Made by a program: the position numbers and the translations under genes. From Sapria himalayana (taxonomy: Eukaryota; Streptophyta; Magnoliopsida; Malpighiales; Rafflesiaceae), in assembly GCA_029783825.1 (NCBI GenBank), contig JAREIK010002957.1, forward strand, positions 90,001 through 154,000: a stretch of DNA of 64,000 bases, given 5' to 3'. Positions within the stretch are counted from its first letter, which is position 1, and each line of letters starts with the position of its first letter. Shown piece by piece: positions 1 to 11,655 of the stretch. The notes beneath the pieces were generated by a model that made no database searches, was not told the DNA's origin, and saw nothing but the letters and a program-made list of their open reading frames with translations.

Positions 1-1921
1 TTTATCATTCTTATTATTATTATTATTATTCTTCTTCTTATTCTTCTTATTATTCTTATTCTTCTTATTCTTCTTATTCTTCTTATTCTTCTTATTCTTC
101 TTATTCTTCTTATTATTCTTATTCTTCTTATTTGTTTAATCTTTTTATTCTTCTTATTATTTTTATTCATCTTATTTTTTTTTATTCTTATTATTCTTTT
201 TTTTATTCTTTTTATTCTTCTTATTCTTCTTATTTTCTTATTTTCTTATTCATCTTTATATTCTTATTCTTCTTTATAATCTTATTCTTTTTATTCTTTA
301 TAATCTTATTCTTTTTATTCATCTTTATATTATTATTCTTCTTATTCTTCGTATTCTTATTCTTCTTCTTCTTATTCTTCTTATTCTTCTTATTCTTCTT
401 AATTTTCTTGCTCTTCTTATTCTTCTTAATTTTCTTGCTCTTCTTATTCTTCTTAATTTTCTTGTTCTTCTTATTCTTTTTATTATTCTCATTCTTCTTA
501 TTTTTTTTTCTTCTCATTCTTCTTATTCTTCTTATTCTTTTTATTCTTATTATTCTTTTTATTCTCCTTATTTTTATTATTCTTTTTATTCATCATATTC
601 TTATTATTAATCGCATTCTTCTTATTCTTCTTGTTTTTATGTTTCTTCTTATTCTTCTTATTCTTCTACTACAATATTTTTTTTCTTCTTCTTCTACTAC
701 TTCTTATTTTTCTTCTTCTAATTCTTTTTCTACTACTACTACTACTTCTTCTTCTTCTTCTTCTTTTTCTGCTTCTTCTAATGCTTCTTCTTTATTTCTT
801 TTTCTTATTTTTCATCTTATTCTCTTATTGTTTCTTCTTCTTCTATTTCTTCTTCTTTTTCTTCTTCTTCCTCTTTTTCTTCTTCTTCATATAAAACTGC
901 TATTCTTCTTCTTCTACTTCGTCTCCTCCTCCTCGTTCTTCTTCTTCTCTTACTTCTTTCTTTTATTATTCTACTTCTTTTTCTTCTTCTTTTAATTGTA
1001 CTTCTTCTTTTTCTTCTACTTCTTCTTTTTCTTTTAATTCTACTACTACTACTACTACTACTACTTCTTCTTCTTCTTCTTCTAATTCTAATACTACTAC
1101 TACTTCTTCTTCTTCTTCTTATTCTACTACTTATTCTTCTTCTTTATCTTCTTCTTTTTCTTCTTTTTATATTTCTTTTTCTACTAATTTTTCCCTTATT
1201 TTTTCTTGTTCTTCTTATTCTAATTTTACTTCTTCATCTACTTTTTCTACTACTAATACTACTTCTTCTTCTTATTCTTCTTCTTTTTCTACTATTTCTT
1301 CTTCTTCTTTTACTATTTTTTTTCTACTTTTCTTCAACTTTTTTTTCTTCTTCTTATACATATTCTACATTTTTTCCCTTCTTATTCTTCTACTACTACT
1401 TCATCTTCTTCTTTGTCTACATCATTTTTTTCTTTTACTTCTTATTCTTCTTTTTGGTCTACTACTACTACTTCTTCTTCTTCTACTCTTCTTTTATTTT
1501 TAGTTCTTCTTCTTTTATTTCTTCTAATTTTTTTTCTTCATCTTTTGCTTCTTCTTCTTATTCCTTTGCTTCTTATTCTTGTACTTGTTCTTCTTCTTCA
1601 GATTCTTTTTATGTTTGTTTTTCTTCTTCTTTTGTTTCTTCTTTTTCTTCTTCGTTTGTTTCTTCTTTTACTTCTTGTTTTGTTTCTTCTTCTTCTTCTT
1701 CTTCTTCTTCTTCTTCTTCTTCTTCTTCTTCTTCTTCTACTTCTTATTTTTCTTCTATTTCTTTTTCTTCTTCTTCCTCCTCTTCGGCTTCTTCTACTTC
1801 TTTGACTTTTTTCTCTTTGTATGCTTATTCTTATTCTTCTTCTTTTCTTCTTCTTCTAGTTCTTCTTCTATTATTTCTCAATGATTACTTATTCTTCTAT
1901 TACTTTGTCTTATTCTTCTTA

Positions 1922-1960
<39 letters not shown>

Positions 1961-2050
1961 TTCTTCTTCTTCTTCTTCATTTCTTATTCTACTATTTAAC
2001 TTTTTCTACTACTTCTTTTTTTCTATTACTTTTTTTTAAATTTGTTTTTT
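1..2050. repeat. T/C-rich low-complexity tract 1 (probable LINE-1 tail, runs off the window)
   Basis: The + strand is almost only T and C, with A mainly in TTA, ACT and CAT triplets and hardly any G. It is built from TTC, TTA and TTTTC units in irregular order rather than as one clean microsatellite. A 30-bp unit containing AATTTTCTTGCTC is repeated about three times near 391-475. Near 1680-1740 there is a nearly pure run of about 20 TTC units. The tract ends where the conserved 3' terminal motif of the minus-strand LINE begins (2,062), so in LINE sense it is an A/GAA-rich tail. Open frames through it encode only Ser/Phe/Leu strings and are compositional artefacts. Confidence 0.9.
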
Positions 2051-3300
2051 ATTATTTATAGCCCTCTCATTTGGCAGAGGAATACCATTTATACAAGCTA
2101 CTTCTACCCTTTACCCTTTTACATCCATGCCCCATTTCTAGTTACTTTTTAATATTTTTTCTTGAGTTAATAATATTTCAATGAAAAGTCCTAATAAATT
2201 CTCATTTATTCTGCTTATGAATTTTCTGTCTCTATCTCCTAGAGCACTTTTGTGTGTTTTCTACGTTTCCTGATGTCCTTCCACTCTATGATTTATTTTC
2301 CATGTGCCCTGCAATAAGTCAGTAACAGAAATATATCCATTTTACAGATTACCTTTACTCCGCTATCCCCCAATTTTCTGCCCTTTTTTCTTCCTTCTTA
2401 CCATCCTTGCCCCTTTCCTTGTATATTACTGAATCTTTAGGCTCCATCTTGAGTATCTTTTCAATTCTTTTGTCACTTCTTGGGCCTTCAATTTCTATAC
2501 TAGACTTAGCCTAGAACTTTGCATTTATCATAGCTTATGCATTACATAATTCCATGTATCTTGAACTTCTAATATATAAATAACGCCTGAATTTATAAAG
2601 CTGGTCCGGATTCTCTTTTCCTTCAAGGTAGTTTCTCTTCTCAAGGCATATAGTGTTGGTCCGAATAGAGTTCCTGCAAGTAAAAACCACAAACACCAGC
2701 CACAAAACTACTTTTACCTTTTCCCTTCTTTTACCTTATAGACAAGCTTTCTGGGACAGAATTTCCCCTTCCCTCCGTGGTGCCCCAATTTCCAGCCCTT
2801 TCCACTATGTTGCAGTAATCTTTAGGCTGCCACCTTTATAATCAATTTCCTTTGCTGCAACTTGAAACTTGTCAATCTTCACTACTAGACACTTACTTAG
2901 CCTAATGCTTTTTATTTAACATAACACATACATTGTAAAATTTCCTGTATCATAGACCTCTAATAACACAAGGGTAAAACAGAATTGTATATATAACACA
3001 TGACCCTGTAAATCTAGAACAGATTATTATGCTTTCTAGGATAGCTTCACTTCAAATGGGAGATGTGCTGATTAAGGCTTTCCTGCAAGTAAAAACAACA
3101 AATACAAACCCCAAAAATTCTAGCTCTTACCTTTTCCTTTCTTTCTTCTTTTTAGGCAAGCCTTGCAAGGACAGAAATTCCCCTGTTGAGTTAGTAAATT
3201 TTAATTATTTATCCTACCGTCCTAGGCTGTTTTGATTGTTCTTATGTAAGGAACTGTCATTTTATCTAAGCATGCTATTTCCTTTAATTTATGTGGTAAG
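2051..3300 (-). other. 3' noncoding region of LINE copy 1, with ~400-420 bp degenerate tandem repeats
   Basis: There is no coding signal here. The terminal block 2,062-2,098 matches 11,968-12,004 at the end of LINE copy 2 with about three mismatches in 33-35 positions (shared core GAGGAATACCATTT on the + strand). Further in, several landmarks recur at about 390-420 bp spacing: CTGCAAGTAAAAAC near 2,672 and 3,090, a CCCCAATTT block near 2,368 and 2,785, and a CTTAGCCTA block near 2,505 and 2,893. The 3' UTR therefore contains two to three diverged tandem repeats. The short open frames at 2,653-2,841 and 3,029-3,235 fall inside these repeats and are not thought to be genes. Confidence 0.75.
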
Positions 3301-6300
3301 GAATACTCGTCATATTCTTTCTCTCCTTTAGTTGAGCCTATTCTTGATAGACTATCCGCTAGGTTATTAGCCTCCCTATATATGTGTGTAATTTAAGCTT
3401 TCAGCTCATCTAAGAGGCTGAAAATTACTTCTAAATCATCTTCATATTTCCATAAAATTTTCTTTTTAATTACAATTTCGACTACCAATTTCGAGTCTAC
3501 CTGAACTTGTATATTTTTAAAATGTAGCTTCTTACATGTCTCTAATCCTAATTTCAAGGCTTTAATTTCTGATTCCAGGGCCGAGGAGGCACTACTGGCA
3601 CGGGTGAAAGCTTTCATTACTGTCCCTTTATAATCTCTTATTACCCCTCATCCTCCTGCTATTCCAGTATCCCTATTAAAGCTACCATCCGTATTAAGTG
3701 AAAATTTTCCGACCGGTGGGCTATCCCAGTACAAGATTTTAGCCAATTGCTGGTTTACTACTTTAATAGTGAGGTCCCATGTTTTCTCAAGCTTCTTGTC
3801 TTTTTTCTTATTCTCTATTTTAATAGGTGTTATATTAGCTATATTACTTATTTCCTTTCTAATATCTTTTATTATTTCTATTATATTCATCCCTATGTTT
3901 TCAAATTTACTTTTATTTCTAGATTTCCATATGCACCAGATAATAACATGTGGTAATTTCTGATTAAGCCATTTTTTAATGGGGCTTTTCGTAGTTTAAC
4001 TTTCCCATTTTTTAACTTTAACTATTAAGCCATCTTCTTTATTACTTATTTGTTTTCCCCCCTCCATCTCTTTCCATATTTCCGCTGCAATTGTCCCATT
4101 GGAAAATAAATGATCAGTTGTTTCGATTGCTTGTAGGCAGCATTCGCATCTTGATGCCATTTTTATCCCTTTTTTTGTACATTCGTATCTACCGGAATGG
4201 CATTCACTAAAACATTCCATGTGAACAAACACATTTTTTTTGGAACATTTTCTTGCCATACCCATTTAAATAAAGTTTGAACGGGTTTTTTCTTTCTGAC
4301 CAGATCTTTTGCCGACTTTAGAGAGGAATTTTTTTGTGGCGTTAAAGTCCATTTCCAGCCACTCTTCTTTAGGGTGGAGTGTGAGTCTACTATCTCCTTT
4401 TGTTTTTCCATTGCCTTCCAGCTATTCGAAGCTTTCTTAGGACTCCTGTTCTTATAATCTAGATATTTAGCCCGCATGTATTTTGCCCAGAGATTGTCAC
4501 TTTCTTTCAGTCTCCACCAACCTTTGCAATCCAGGCAGCGGCTGAATCCTATAGATTCATTAATCCTAATCCTGCTTCTTCTTTTGGATAACAGATGGAT
4601 TCCCAGTCCTTCTAGTGTAATTTATTTTTCCCTTCTTTTTTACCCCATAAAAATTTGCCATTTCCGATTCAAGTTTTTTAATAAATTTTTTGGGTGGATG
4701 AATAACTGATAATATGTGTATTAATGTACTTTGTAAAACGTGTGATATCAGCGTTATCCTCCCCCCAAATCCTAGAAGCTCTTCTTTCCAACCTGTTGTT
4801 TTCCTTCTTAGCTCGTCTTGTAGAAAGATTAAATATTCTTCCTTCAACCTCCCCTCATATATCAGGCATCCTAAATACATTAATGCCCCTTTAATTTCTA
4901 AAAAACCTGTGATGTTTTTAATTTTATTTACAACCTTTAATTTTACATTTTTGGCAAGCATAAACTGACATTTATTTTTATTTACGATTTGGCCTGTTTC
5001 CTTCTCAAATATTTGAAGAAGATCCATAAGATTCCTTAAAGACTTTGTACTAGCATTTGTAAAAATTATAAGGTCATCTGTATAGGCTAAACAGCCTATT
5101 CTGGGTGTATTCTTTGGTTGTCTGAATGGTAATATTTTACCCTCTGTCATTCTTTTATTCAGGTTTCGAATTAATAATTCTAAATAAATACAAAGAGAAG
5201 GGGAGATAACGGGTCCCCTTGTCTTAAGCTTCTATTTGGTTTAAATTCCTCACTTATCTTTCCATTTACAATCACTCTTACCCAATTACTTGAAATGCAT
5301 CTGTATATTAAATCTATGGTAAGCTCAGAGAATCCAAACCTTCTCATCACAAAACAAAGGGTATCCCATTCTACCCTATCGAAGGCTTTCGATAGATCAA
5401 GCTTAACCACTAAATTGTTACCTCTTGTTTTAACTCCTATCTCTTTCATCATTTCGGATGCAAGTTTTATATTTTCAATCATTAATCTATTTTTAACAAA
5501 CCCCGTTTGTTCTTGAGATATTATAGAAGGTAAAATTGAGCTTAATCTATTTTGTAAAATTTTAGCTAGAATTTTATAAATAGCATTACATAAACTTATA
5601 GGTCTAAAATCCTCACATTTCTGCGGCGAATCTTTTTTTTGGAATTAATACTATATATGACTTTGCCCATGATTTTGGGATTTCCGCCCCTACAAAAAAA
5701 CTAGCAATTGCGGGGACTAGTTCAGTTTTAACAATGTGCCAGTTTGACTGGAAAAAATAGTTATTCCAACCATCCGGTCCTGCAGCACTCTCTTTTTCCA
5801 GGTTGAAAACTGCCTCTTTAACTTTTAGTTATTATGGGATTAATTCCATTATTTGGTTTTGAGCTTCCGTAATGGTTGCCCTAACCTCATACATTAGAGA
5901 ATTCTCCACCCTATGTGAAAGACTACATAATTGATTTTCAAAAAAAATTCTTAAAAAGAGATGTTATTTCCTTTTCTTCTTCTACCCATTTTCCTTCTTC
6001 ATTTTTTAAACCTTTAATTTTATTCTTTTGAGATTTTATTTTAGTTATGTTATAAAAGAATTTAGTATTTCGATCGCCATCTTTTAGCCATTTTATTTTC
6101 GCACACTGTTTCCAGTAAATTTCTTCCAAGTGTAATTTCAATCTTAAATCTGCTTTAGCCTTACTTAAATTTAACCGAGTTTCATTATTATTGGTGATGT
6201 CAAACTCTTGTTCCAACTTAGCTACTACTGCTTCAGCTTTTTTTAACTCCTAGTTTAGATTTCCAAAAACCTCTTTGTTCCATGTTTTTAAGCTAGATTT

Positions 6301-7121
6301 TAATCTTCGTAGCTTTGTTGTTAGAACTTGCATCGGTTTACCCTCCACTGGCTCTGTCCAAGACTCTTTAACTAGACTATCAAAGCCTGCATGCTTAACC
6401 CACATATTTTGGAATTTAAAATTAGACGTATTACCCTGGTTCCTTTGTATCGTGGTAAGCAGTGGGCTATGATCAGAACAAGTTCTATTTAAGTGTCTTA
6501 GCCCCGTAGTCCCTTGTGAGGTGACCCACTTTGTGTTACACATTATCCTATCCAGGCGAGCCCAGATGACTCCTCTTTTTCGCCAATTATTACACAAGGT
6601 GTATCTCGAACCAGTGAAATCTATTTTCATTAGATTAGTAATGGCTATTGTGTCATTAAATTGTTTCATGGCTACCTTATCAGGTGGTTTCCACCTTTCA
6701 TTTCTTGAGGGTTTCTAATTATATTAAAATCTCCTCCTATGATCCAAGGAGAGTTTCTACTTGCTATATCTTTCATCTCCTCCCATAAAGTTAACCTAGA
6801 TTGTTTATCATTTTTAGCATAAACTGCTGAAATTATTTGATCTGTGTTCTTATCTAATTTAAAGTGTACTATCTGTTCAATATCTTTTAATATTTCAATT
6901 TCTAGCTTATTATGCCATAAAATCCAAAGTTTACTATTTAAATTAGCATAAGCATTTTTAAACCCTAAAATTTCACTATATTTAGTTAATTGATCTTGCA
7001 GGACCATTGGCTCTGCAATAATCATTAATGATATTTTATGTTCTTTAATTAAAAGTCTTAATCTATTTATCGTGGGGCTATTAGCTATCCCCCTAACATT
7101 CTAATACATGCATCTATCCAT
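3300..7121 (-). pseudogene. LINE copy 1 ORF2: endonuclease - reverse transcriptase - RNase H, broken
   Basis: The ATG (7,119-7,121) overlaps the ORF1 stop by 8 nt. Codon 7, a Trp in the usual WNVRG motif, is TAG (7,101-7,103). The APE endonuclease (about 6,430-7,060) keeps GGDFNII, ARLDRIM and SDHSPLL. The reverse transcriptase (about 4,560-5,940) keeps KLDLSKAFDRVEWD and RQGDPLSPLLFVF, but the active-site box reads YTDD instead of YADD. The zf-RVT-like region (about 4,000-4,480) has a CECC patch. The RNase H (about 3,300-3,890) keeps NTDGS, QVDSK and HIYREAN. Stops or frameshifts occur near 6,250, 5,930, 5,490, 5,170, 4,560, 4,270, 3,640 and 3,391. The family assignment is secure; the pseudogene call rests on the many breaks. 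Confidence 0.92.
7114..7121 (-). other. 8-nt ORF1/ORF2 overlap (ATGGATAG)
   Basis: The ORF2 ATG lies inside the last codons of ORF1 so that the ORF1 stop TAG is the last three bases of ATGGATAG. The second LINE has the same geometry with ATGTTTAG at 17,019-17,026. Conservation of an 8-nt overlap in two diverged copies suggests a selected coupling, such as termination-reinitiation, for ORF2 translation in the ancestral element. That mechanism is inference. Confidence 0.7.
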
Positions 7122-8601
7122 TAAAACCTAATTTGGCTTGAGCTCGAGTTGTACACTTGGATTCATAAGTCATATTAGCATATTTCTTCATGTTTCTTAC
7201 TGTTTTAGGAGTGTGAGTAATTTCATGCATAATCTCATTATATTTTACCTTTTTCCCAAGCACCATGGCCATTTGCTTCAAGGCCTCCATAGATTGAGTT
7301 CTTGAGAGATTCCCCCAATCTTCATTGTAAATAGATATATCATCCTTTGCTTTCTCCTCAAGCTCCTCTTGAGATACATCACCCTTATTAATTGAAGGAC
7401 AACAAAAAATTACCGATTCATCTTCAGGGAAGTCCAGAAGATCCTCGTTTATCCACCCATAATCTTCAAGTTTTTCTTTCAATACAATTCTGGTTCTGGA
7501 TCTTTTTTTATGTTTTCTCCTATGTTTTACCTCCTCCCATCCTTCATTCAAGCTATCCTCCTTCTCTACCTCCAAGTTAACCTCTGTCAGGATTACCTCT
7601 ACTTGATTATTCTTTGTGTAATCTGCTGAAAAACATGGATTACCTCCACTGTCCAGACCTTCCAGTACAGTCGCCTGGATATTGTGCTTGTGAAGAGGGG
7701 CCTCCTCTTTCCTTATCCATTGCATTACCTTCTTACCTCCTCCATCCTGCTGCTGCCCATTGTTCTTCTCCTCTTCCCCAGCCTTGCACGAGATAGTTTC
7801 ATGCCCGAGCCTCTTACAACTTAGGCAGTAAGAAGGAAGGCTTTCGGGGATGACTGTTTGCCAAAACCCCTCGGCCTGTTCACCTTCACCACTACCTATC
7901 CATAGCTTGTCAGGCGGCTTAGTCAATAGGTTAAGCTCGACACATACACGAGCTTTGTTCGGCCTTGACATGGCTACTATGGCTTCATCCCGTAGCATGG
8001 GTTTTCCCAAACAAGATGATATCGCATAGAGAGAAGTTTCAGAGAATAAATGTAATGGCAGAAATGGCAATGTAAACCATACCGGGGCTATAGGCGCCTC
8101 TTCCAGATGAGTGAAATCCTTTGTCCACTTCAGTATACACATGGGGAAGCCGTCGACCTGCCATAAACCACGCTGCCATAGACGATATTGATCCTCCAGT
8201 AGAGAGCATTGCAGCACGACGTGTTTGGCGTCGAAGTCAGCGAACTTCACCTTCCCCTTAAGCTTTAAATTGGCGATAAATTTTTGAACTCCAATCGCTC
8301 GAGGTCTGCTGTGGGAGAACTTACCGATTAGCGTGTATTCGAAGGGTTCTAAGAGCCTTCGAGTTTCTTCGGCAGAGAAGATGATAACCGGGAGCCCGTT
8401 TTTGTTCCCGTGAGTTCGTAATATCGGTGCGGTCCCTTTCACAATCGAGGCAAATGACTTATTATTTAATAATAAGTCGGTTTGCTCGATTTTCACCTTG
8501 AATAGAGCTTGATTTGAGCAAAAATAAAGAGTTTCTCTCTCTAGAGAGTGAAATTGTCTCTCTCTAGAGTTGAGAGCGTTTTTTGAAAAAAAATGAACCA
8601 T
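7114..8601 (-). CDS. LINE copy 1 ORF1: DUF4283 / CCHC zinc-knuckle RNA-binding protein, intact frame
   Basis: This is an uninterrupted 495-residue frame. By analogy with other L1 ORF1 products it should bind the element's own RNA in a ribonucleoprotein with the ORF2 product. A DUF4283-like region spans about residues 80-225 (landmarks GKFSHSRP, VDGFPMCILKWT, PVWFTLPFLPL, ARVCVELNLL). A zinc knuckle follows, with C259, C262, H267 and C272 in a CX2CX4HX4C pattern. The C-terminal part is charged (Lys/Glu-rich), ending TRAQAKLGFNG before the stop that overlaps ORF2. The first Met lies almost in the T/C tract, so the real start could be a later codon. It is the best preserved coding sequence in the window, though nothing shows expression. 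Confidence 0.88.
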   Translation of the reverse strand: MVHFFSKNALNSRERQFHSLERETLYFCSNQALFKVKIEQTDLLLNNKSFASIVKGTAPILRTHGNKNGLPVIIFSAEETRRLLEPFEYTLIGKFSHSRPRAIGVQKFIANLKLKGKVKFADFDAKHVVLQCSLLEDQYRLWQRGLWQVDGFPMCILKWTKDFTHLEEAPIAPVWFTLPFLPLHLFSETSLYAISSCLGKPMLRDEAIVAMSRPNKARVCVELNLLTKPPDKLWIGSGEGEQAEGFWQTVIPESLPSYCLSCKRLGHETISCKAGEEEKNNGQQQDGGGKKVMQWIRKEEAPLHKHNIQATVLEGLDSGGNPCFSADYTKNNQVEVILTEVNLEVEKEDSLNEGWEEVKHRRKHKKRSRTRIVLKEKLEDYGWINEDLLDFPEDESVIFCCPSINKGDVSQEELEEKAKDDISIYNEDWGNLSRTQSMEALKQMAMVLGKKVKYNEIMHEITHTPKTVRNMKKYANMTYESKCTTRAQAKLGFNG

Positions 8602-9473
8602 TTTTTCTTCCTCCTTGTTTTTTTCTACTACTTCTTCTTCTATTTCTTCTTCTTCTTATTTATCTTCGTGTTCTTGTTCTTCTGTTTCTTTTTATTTTTA
8701 TTCTGCTTCTTCTTCATCTTTTTCTTCTACTATTTCTTTTTCTTCTTTTTATTCTTCTACTCCTTCTCTACTTTTTCTTATTCTGCTTCTTCTTTTACTT
8801 ATTCTTCTTCTTTTTATAATTTTTCTTCCTCTCCAACTTTTGTTTCTTCTACTTGGTGTTCTTCTTCTTCTATTACTACTACTTCTTGTTCTACTACTAC
8901 TTCTTCTCCTTATAATTCTTCTTATTCTTTTTCTTCTTCTTTTACTACTTCTTCTTTTTCTTCTTCAACATCATCATCATCTTCTTCTTGTTGTTCTTCT
9001 GCTTCTTTACTTTCTTTTTCTTCTACTCCTTTTTCTTCTACTTCATCATCATCATCATCTTCTTCTTCTTCTTATTCTTCTTCTTTTTGTTTCTTTTGCT
9101 TTTTCTTTTTTTCCTTCTTCTTCATGTTCTTTTTTTTTTATTCTTTAAGATCATCTCCTTTTTTTTGTTTTTCTTCTTCTACTTCTACCTTTATATTTTT
9201 TCTTTTTCTTCTTATTTTTTTTCTTCTTCTTCTTCTTCTTTGACTTCAACCTCTATTTTTTGTTCTTTTTCTTCTTATTTTTCTTATGCTACTTCTTCTT
9301 ATTCTTCTTCTTCTTCTACTTATTTTTCATCATCTTCTTCTTTTACTTCTTCTTCTTCTATTTGTTATTCTACTTCTTCTTCTTCTTTTTGTTATTCTCC
9401 TTATTATTATTATTCTTCTTCTTTTTCTACTTCTTCTTATACTTTCTTCTTCTTCCACTACTACTTTTTCTGC

Positions 9474-9508
<35 letters not shown>

Positions 9509-11459
9509 CTTCTTCTTCTTATTCTTCTTGTTCTTTTTCTTCTTTTTCTTATTTTTGTTCTTCTTTTGCTTCTTCTTATTATTCAATTACTACATCTTCT
9601 TTTACTTTTTCTTCTTATTCAATTACTACATCTTCTTTTTCTTCTTCTTCTTATTCTACTACTACTTCTTCATCTGCTACTTCTTCTTTTATCTCTTCTT
9701 TTATTCCTACTTTTGTTTTTTCCCATTCTTCTTCTACTTCTTTTTCTTCTTCAAATTTTTTTTCTTCTACTTTTTTTGCTTCCTCAAAAGTTTCTTCTTA
9801 ATCATAATTATCTTATACTTCTTCTTGTTATTCTTCTATTGTTCTTCTTTTTCTATATCTTCTTCTTTTATTTCTGCTTCTTCTTTTTCATCTTTTTTTT
9901 TTCTTTTTATGCTTCTTCTTCTGCTTTTTCTTCTTCTTCTTCTTCTTTTAATACTACTACTTCTTCTTCATCTTTTGGGTTTTCTTCCTTTATTTCTTTT
10001 TTCCTTTTTCTTCTTATTTTTCGTCAAATTCTCCTTGTACTTCTTCTTTTTCTTCATCTTCTTTTTCTTTTGCTTTTTATTATTTTTCTTCTTAGGATTC
10101 TTTTTATTCTATTTTTTTTTCTTCTTATTATGCATCTTCTTCTACTTCTTTTTCTTATGCATCTTATTATACTTCTTCTTTCTCTTCCACTTCTTTTTAT
10201 TCTTTTCTTCTTCTACTTCTTGTTCAACATCTTCTTCATCTTCTTATTCTTCTTTTTTTTCTTCTCCTACATCCTGTTATTCTGCTTCTTCTTCATATGC
10301 TTATTCTTATTATTATTCTACTTTTTCTTATTATTATTATTATTATTATTGTTATTCTTCTACTTCTTCTTTTGCTTCTTCGTCTTTGATTCTTCTTATT
10401 TTTCTTCTTCGTCTTTTTATTTTACAATTTCTGCTTCTTGTTCTTCTTCTTCTTTTATTTATTCTACTTATCCTTCTTCTTTTTCTTCTACTTCTTCTTC
10501 GACTTCTTCTGTATCTTCTTCTTCTTCTTCTTCTGTATCTTTTCCTTGTTCTTCTGTATCATCATCATCGTCTTCTGCTTGTTTTTCTTTCTCTTCTATT
10601 TCTTATGTTTCTTCTTCTTCTTTTACTGCTTCTTCTTCTTTTTCTTTAGCTTTTTCATCTTATCCTCCTTCATCATCTTCTTTTTTTTTCTTATTTTCTT
10701 CTTATGCTTTTTCTTCTTCTTTTTTTCTTCTTCTTCTAATTCTTTTTCTTCTACTTTTTCTTTTTCTTCTACTTCAACTTATTCTACTTCTTTTTCTTCT
10801 ACTTTTCTGTCAACTATTTCTTCTTCTTTTACTTTTTCTTCTTCTTCTACATGTTTTTCTTCTTCTTCTTCTACTTGTTTTTCTTCTTCTTCTTCTGCTT
10901 GTTTTTCTTCTTCAGCTTCTTATTCTTCATCTTTTAGTTCTACTGCCTCTTTAGTTTCTTCTTCTTCTTCTTCTTTTACTTTATCTTTTTCTTTCTCTTT
11001 CTTCTTCTTTTACTTCTTCTTTATTTTCTTCCGCTTCTTCTTCTTCTTCTATTCTTCTTCTTCTTCTTCTTCTTCTTCTTCTTCTTTTACTTCTTATTTT
11101 TCTTATTATTTTTATTATTCATCTTATTTTATTCTTGTTCTTCTTCTTCTTCTTTTGATTCTTCTTCACCATCTACTTTTATTTCTTATTCTATTAATTC
11201 TTCTTATTCTACTTTACCTTCTTCTACTTATATTGTTCTTCTCATTCTACTTCTTTTTCTTTCATTTTTGTTCTTTTTCTTGTACTTCTTATTCTATTAT
11301 TTCTTCTTCTTCTTCGTCTTTTTCTTGTACTTTTTCTTCTTCTATTTTTTTTTCTTCATTGACTACTTCTTTTGCTCCTTCTTCTTCTTATTCTTGTTCT
11401 TCTTCCCCTTCTTCTTCTTATTCTTATTCTTATTCTTCATATGTTTCATTTTCTTCTTC

Positions 11460-11555
11460 TTCTTCATCATCATCATCATCATCTTTTTCTTCTTCTTCAT
11501 CATCATCATCATCATCTTTTTCTTCTTCTTCATCATCATCATCATCATCTTTTTC
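11460..11555. repeat. 33-bp minisatellite (CAT)6 + TTTTTCTTCTTCTT inside tract 2
   Basis: Three near-perfect copies of a unit made of six CAT/ATC triplets followed by CTTTTTCTTCTTCTT lie head to tail. The regularity contrasts with the irregular surrounding tract and points to a recent local amplification. The matching minus-strand frame of Met and Lys runs is an artefact. Confidence 0.85.
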
Positions 11556-11574
11556 TTTTTCTTCTTCTTTTGAT

Positions 11575-11655
11575 TCCTCTTCTTTTTCTGCTTCCTCTTC
11601 TTTTTCTGCTTCCTCTTCTTTTTCTGCTTCCTCTTCTTTTTCTGCTTCCTCTTCT
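11575..11655. repeat. 18-bp minisatellite (TTTTTCTGCTTCCTCTTC) inside tract 2
   Basis: About four to five copies of an 18-bp unit occur directly after the CAT-rich minisatellite. The unit contains a G (CTGC), which makes it stand out from the almost G-free surroundings. Confidence 0.85.

Larger units (their letters stand above)
2051..8600 (-). mobile_element. L1-type LINE copy 1 (nearly full length, degenerate ORF2)
   Basis: Read on the minus strand, the order is 5' leader, ORF1 (DUF4283 plus CCHC knuckle), ORF2 (APE endonuclease, reverse transcriptase, RNase H), a 3' noncoding region of about 1.3 kb, then a conserved terminal motif and tail. This is the standard layout of plant L1 elements carrying a C-terminal RNase H. 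The 5' leader (8,530-8,600) has repeated CTCTCTAGAGAG-like palindromes. The 5' end abuts T/C tract 2, the 3' end abuts tract 1. ORF1 is uninterrupted, but ORF2 has several stops and frameshifts, so the copy cannot move by itself. I see no clear target-site duplication because both ends lie in low-complexity sequence. Confidence 0.9.

Noticed and set aside
132..2000. Long open frames of Leu/Phe/Ser in tract 1 (and the Lys/Asn frame on the other strand)
   Set aside because: They follow directly from TTC/TTA composition, overlap in several frames, and have no protein-like pattern.
11363..11548. Met/Lys repeat frame on the minus strand
   Set aside because: It is the reverse reading of the CAT-containing minisatellite.
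11460..11555. CRISPR-like regular repeat
   Set aside because: The units are contiguous and low-complexity with no unique spacers; this is plant nuclear DNA.
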